Origin: JAIOTG01 sp964644045
GTDB lineage: Bacteria; Patescibacteriota; Patescibacteriia; Patescibacteriales; JAGXOH01
DNA: 16,915 nt
Direction: 5' to 3'
Assembly (NCBI GenBank): GCA_964644045.1
Contig: CAZXUK010000020.1
Coordinates: forward strand, 1-16,915
Positions 14,283 through 16,915 of this stretch are shown here, piece by piece. Under the pieces are notes generated by a model. That model was not told the DNA's origin and made no database searches. It saw only the letters and a list, made by a program, of their open reading frames with translations. How positions within the stretch are numbered: position 1 is the stretch's first letter; every line of letters begins with the position of its first letter. The position numbers and the translations under genes are program-made.

Positions 14283-16175
14283 TTATTTATTTTTTTCAGT
14301 TTCCACAATTTGGCCTTTCTTTAAACCCCTGACATTGAGAACTATTTTCATTTCCGGCCGGAGGCCGTTTTTAACTTCATTTAAGTTATTGACCACACGC
14401 CCCAGTTCTACCTTATGAGCTTCAATTTTGTTATTTGGATTAACCGTAAATATAAAATTGTTTTCCGAAGTTACTTTGATGGCTTTAAAAGGTAGATAGT
14501 AAGTATTTTCTTTGTTTTGTTTGCTTATTTGGAATTTTATATCCACATATTCACCGGTTACCAACTGGCTGTTTTTCGCGGTTATAGCGGTAATGACTTC
14601 TATTTTTTTGGTTTGAGGATCAACCCGGGGAGAGATTTGCGAAACCACCCCCGGGATATCTTTTTCTATGGTGGCCGTGGCCCCTTCGGTTATTAATTTT
14701 ATGTCTTTGCTGTTTAGATAAGATTTAACTTGCAGTCCTTCCTTGTTTATCAAAGAGACAAGAGATTTTCCGGGGTTGACAAAATCGTTTTCTTTTACAG
14801 ATACAGATCCGATTTCACCGGAAAAAGGAGCTTTAATATAGGCCTTATCCAACCTGTCCAGGACCAAATTTCGACTCGCCCGGGCCTCTTTAATAGAAGC
14901 TTTGGTGGAAGCCAGATCAGTTTCTCTGGGAGGGGCGGTTATTTCTTCATAGGCGCTTTGTGCTTTGGCCAAAGCTTTTTTTCGGGCTTCCACATTTTTT
15001 TGGGCCGTTTTAAGGTTGGCTTTCGCTTGCTGGCGGGCGTCTTTTAGGTTTTGTTGGGCTTTCTGATAATTAAGCTGGTTTTGTTCGGTGCTTCCCTGGC
15101 CGGAAATTCGGGCGTTGGTGACGGTTTGTTTTTGCAGTTGTAGATTTTGTTGGGCTTGATTGATATAAGATATCTGGGTATCAACCGCTTGTTTTAACTT
15201 GTTCAGAGAGGTTCCGCTTACTGAAGTTTGTGGAAAAAGATTATTGGTTACGGAATTATCTAAAGTTACGCGTATTGACTTTAAGGATTGATTCATGCTG
15301 GCCAAAGCCCGGCTTACCAGATCCGCCAATTTTTCTCCTTGTGCCTGATCAATTTTATCTTCTATACTGTTGCTGAAATCCAGAGCGGTTTGATAATCTT
15401 TCCTGGCCTGAAGAAAATATTGTTCTGATTCTCTGAGGCTCCCGGCCTTTTTTACGCCTAAATAATCTTCGTAAAGATTATTGGCTTTTTCGCTTCCCGG
15501 AGATTTTCCCAAAATATCTCCGTTAGTGGTTAAGGCCGTATGGATAGTTGATAAAGTATTGTCGGCTGTTAATTTCAAGCTTTCATAAGCATTTTCCAGA
15601 GTTTGTTGGCTGGAGGTGGCGGTATTTTCCAAAGAGGCCTTAGCCAGTTCCAAACCGATTTCCGCATTTTTGATCATAGCTTCATTGTTGGCCTTGGTTT
15701 GCTCCAGGCCGGCTTGAGCTTGCTCTACTCCGGCCTTGGCTTGTTCCACTCCTGCCCGGGCTTGAGCGATTTGTTCTTGGGTGGCTCCTGTTTTTTGTTG
15801 GGCAAGATTGCTTTGCAACCTTTCTATGGTGGCATTGGCTTTGGATAGCTCGGCATCCAAAGGAGTATGGTCCAGCTCAATTAAAACATCTCCCCGGGAT
15901 ACTTTGTCCCCGATTTTAACATTTACATTTTTAACTTCACTCGAAAGTTGGGATTTAAGGTTGACTTCTTGCAAGGTTTCCACTTTACCTACTGAGTTTA
16001 TAAAAGAATTTTTTTCTTGAAATTCTTTTAAAAGAGAAGTTTTTACTGTAGGCGGGCCGTTTTCCTTTTCTGGCTCGTTTTTATTCGTATCTAAAACCTT
16101 TTTGGAGATAAGAGCCAAAACAATCAAGATTAATACTGTGGGAATGGTAATTTTTTTATTCTTGATTAAATTCAT
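14283..16175 (-). CDS. HlyD-type membrane fusion/adaptor protein, unusually long
   Basis: Adaptor subunit paired with the RND permease 8 nt downstream. Residues 1-7 are basic and cytoplasmic, and 10-27 form a single membrane anchor. A first half-lipoyl segment (about 66-108) and its partner (445-478, with AYIKAPFSGEIGSVSV) form the barrel-sandwich domain. Beta-barrel and membrane-proximal regions follow to residue 630. Between them lies a very long helical hairpin (about 108-440). Most adaptors are 350-450 residues. The extra length is mainly residues 200-345, a helical segment between the two coiled-coil arms. The first arm has three 7-residue units (AGVEQAK, AGVEQAQ, AGLEQTK, 141-161), encoded by a 63-bp tandem repeat at 15693-15755. 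The long hairpin may span a thick wall where no TolC-like channel exists; that is inference. Confidence 0.9.
   Translation of the reverse strand: MNLIKNKKITIPTVLILIVLALISKKVLDTNKNEPEKENGPPTVKTSLLKEFQEKNSFINSVGKVETLQEVNLKSQLSSEVKNVNVKIGDKVSRGDVLIELDHTPLDAELSKANATIERLQSNLAQQKTGATQEQIAQARAGVEQAKAGVEQAQAGLEQTKANNEAMIKNAEIGLELAKASLENTATSSQQTLENAYESLKLTADNTLSTIHTALTTNGDILGKSPGSEKANNLYEDYLGVKKAGSLRESEQYFLQARKDYQTALDFSNSIEDKIDQAQGEKLADLVSRALASMNQSLKSIRVTLDNSVTNNLFPQTSVSGTSLNKLKQAVDTQISYINQAQQNLQLQKQTVTNARISGQGSTEQNQLNYQKAQQNLKDARQQAKANLKTAQKNVEARKKALAKAQSAYEEITAPPRETDLASTKASIKEARASRNLVLDRLDKAYIKAPFSGEIGSVSVKENDFVNPGKSLVSLINKEGLQVKSYLNSKDIKLITEGATATIEKDIPGVVSQISPRVDPQTKKIEVITAITAKNSQLVTGEYVDIKFQISKQNKENTYYLPFKAIKVTSENNFIFTVNPNNKIEAHKVELGRVVNNLNEVKNGLRPEMKIVLNVRGLKKGQIVETEKNK
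15693..15755 (-). repeat. Three tandem 21-bp heptad-coding units in the adaptor gene
   Basis: The DNA encodes AGVEQAK, AGVEQAQ and AGLEQTK in succession. The units are diverged copies of one 21-bp sequence and suggest growth of the coiled coil by unit duplication. Confidence 0.6.
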
Positions 16176-16182
16176 AATATTT

Positions 16183-16764
16183 TTATTTTAAATTTAAGAA
16201 TTCAATAATTTGATCAGCTATTTTATCGGGAGTTAGGTCGATTTTATTTTTATCTTTTTGTATATGCTCTATGTAAAATGTTCCCAGCATACCCAAAAGC
16301 ATTATAGAGGCCAATCTGGGGGTTATGTTTTTTTGTTTTTTCTTTTGAGCTAAGACTTCTTTCATAATTTCTTCCAGGGTATTTATTATTTCTTCGCGGG
16401 TACCCTCTATTTTGGTGCATAATTTTTTATTTTTTTGCGAAACTCTTTGGATTAAAATTTTAATTAAGTCTTTTTGCATAAAAAAGAAATTAATATAAGT
16501 AGAGATAAACAAATGGAGTTTGGGGGTAGGGGAGAGTTCTTTACGGGAAGTTTTTTTTAATTCTTTTTTAAATCCCTCGGCTATTTGATCAAAAATATTG
16601 AGAAAGATTTCTTCCTTGTTACGAAAATGATAATAAAGAGCGGGCTTGGTTACGCCGGCCTTACGAGCTATCATGTTGAGAGAAACTGTGTGATAGGGTT
16701 TTTCAATTATTAAATCCCGGGAGATTTTTAAAATTTTTTCTCGAGTGGAATTTTTGTTTTTCAT
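16183..16764 (-). CDS. TetR-family transcriptional repressor
   Basis: Regulator of 193 residues, typical for TetR. The N-terminal helix-turn-helix spans about 12-50, with SLNMIARKAGVTKPALYYHF (28-47) as the recognition part; the YYHF motif is the family hallmark. The C-terminal domain (about 55-190) is helical with several hydrophobic patches (LFISTYINFFF, ASIMLLGMLGTFYI) and probably binds a small hydrophobic ligand. The adaptor gene starts 7 nt after the stop, so regulator, adaptor and permease form one operon. A near-perfect palindrome just after its promoter is the likely operator, implying that the protein represses its own operon and releases it when an export substrate binds. No Shine-Dalgarno is seen. 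Ligand unknown. Confidence 0.93.
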   Translation of the reverse strand: MKNKNSTREKILKISRDLIIEKPYHTVSLNMIARKAGVTKPALYYHFRNKEEIFLNIFDQIAEGFKKELKKTSRKELSPTPKLHLFISTYINFFFMQKDLIKILIQRVSQKNKKLCTKIEGTREEIINTLEEIMKEVLAQKKKQKNITPRLASIMLLGMLGTFYIEHIQKDKNKIDLTPDKIADQIIEFLNLK

Positions 16765-16791
16765 ATTTCTATTTTTAAATACCTTTTGTTT

Positions 16792-16811
16792 TACTTACCG
16801 GTCGGTAAGTA
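16792..16811. promoter_or_regulatory. TetR-type operator
   Basis: Perfect inverted repeat with 9-bp arms and a 2-bp centre: TACTTACCG (16792-16800), GT, CGGTAAGTA (16803-16811). The ACCGGTCGGT core is typical of TetR-family operators. It starts about 6 nt after the predicted transcription start and lies 28 nt before the tetR ATG, a roadblock position. Confidence 0.85.
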
Positions 16812-16823
16812 GGCTAAGTTTTT

Positions 16824-16852
16824 ACTTTAAGTTATTTAAAAAAATTTGTCAA
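16824..16852 (-). promoter_or_regulatory. Promoter of the tetR-adaptor-RND operon
   Basis: On the minus strand a perfect TTGACA (16847-16852) is followed after 17 nt by TAAAGT (16824-16829), a 4-of-6 match. The leader to the tetR ATG is about 52 nt and contains the operator. Confidence 0.7.
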
Positions 16853-16853
16853 T

Positions 16854-16873
16854 TTTTACAGGGCTCTGTAAAA
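16854..16873. promoter_or_regulatory. Second dyad just upstream of the efflux operon promoter
   Basis: TTTTACAG (16854-16861) and CTGTAAAA (16866-16873) are perfect 8-bp arms around GGCT. It abuts the -35 box. It differs from the TetR operator in sequence and could be another regulator site or a short terminator stem from the neighbouring region. From 16874 to 16915 I see nothing I can name. Confidence 0.45.
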
Positions 16874-16915
16874 TTCAGTGTGGTGGAAAAGTTGATTTAT
16901 CCCAATAAAAAATTG

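Noticed and set aside
14730..16020. Plus-strand open frames opposite the adaptor gene
   Set aside because: Low-complexity translations mirroring the coiled-coil codons; no start signals.
16876..16915. GTGGTGGAAAAG stretch as a possible MraZ-type box of a cell-division cluster beyond the window
   Set aside because: Too short and imperfect, and no gene is visible to support it.
1..16915. CRISPR array, rRNA, tRNA, insertion sequence or prophage
   Set aside because: No spaced direct repeats, transposase, integrase or tRNA-like fold seen. The two intergenic inverted repeats are not spaced arrays.

Overview
This is an AT-rich bacterial window holding 15 confident genes. It looks like a Candidate Phyla Radiation (Patescibacteria, probably Parcubacteria-type) chromosome. 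That placement is inferred from gene style: a MurF-type ligase without its N-terminal domain, a short RmlA, a minimal YbaB, a series of small GT2 glycosyltransferases, and almost no Shine-Dalgarno sequences. It is not based on a marker gene. Every confident gene stops with TAA or TAG.

The left part (about 1-7850, mostly plus strand) is a cell-envelope region. It holds a MurF-like Mur ligase, rmlD and rmlA of dTDP-rhamnose synthesis, and four GT2 glycosyltransferases. rmlA and the first two glycosyltransferases are almost contiguous (4 and 5 nt gaps) and probably form one transcript. The other two are separate, and the first of them has two tandem near-consensus promoters. A small cysteine-rich lipoprotein gene interrupts the row on the minus strand. 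Two intergenic gaps carry interrupted inverted repeats built from CAAA/TACAAAT-type words. rmlB and rmlC are not here.

The middle (7850-8735) is a compact divergent unit. An unrecognised basic 103-residue protein on the minus strand has a consensus-like promoter, a perfect Shine-Dalgarno and its own intrinsic terminator. It faces rplU (ribosomal protein L21), which has a near-perfect sigma-70 promoter. A 6-6-6 inverted repeat lies between and over the two -35 boxes. A bidirectional terminator separates rplU from the next block.

The right part (8730-16811) is entirely minus strand. Read 5' to 3' it is a TetR-family regulator, an unusually long HlyD-type adaptor, an RND efflux permease, then dnaB, ybaB and recR. 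A promoter and a 9-2-9 TetR-type operator precede the regulator, which suggests an autoregulated efflux operon. Small gaps mean transcription could continue into the replication and recombination genes. No outer-membrane channel gene is present, which matters because these bacteria are generally thought to lack a typical outer membrane.

The leads most worth following are the unknown 7893-8204 gene with its shared control region, the tetR-adaptor-RND operon leading into dnaB-ybaB-recR, and the two families of intergenic inverted repeats.
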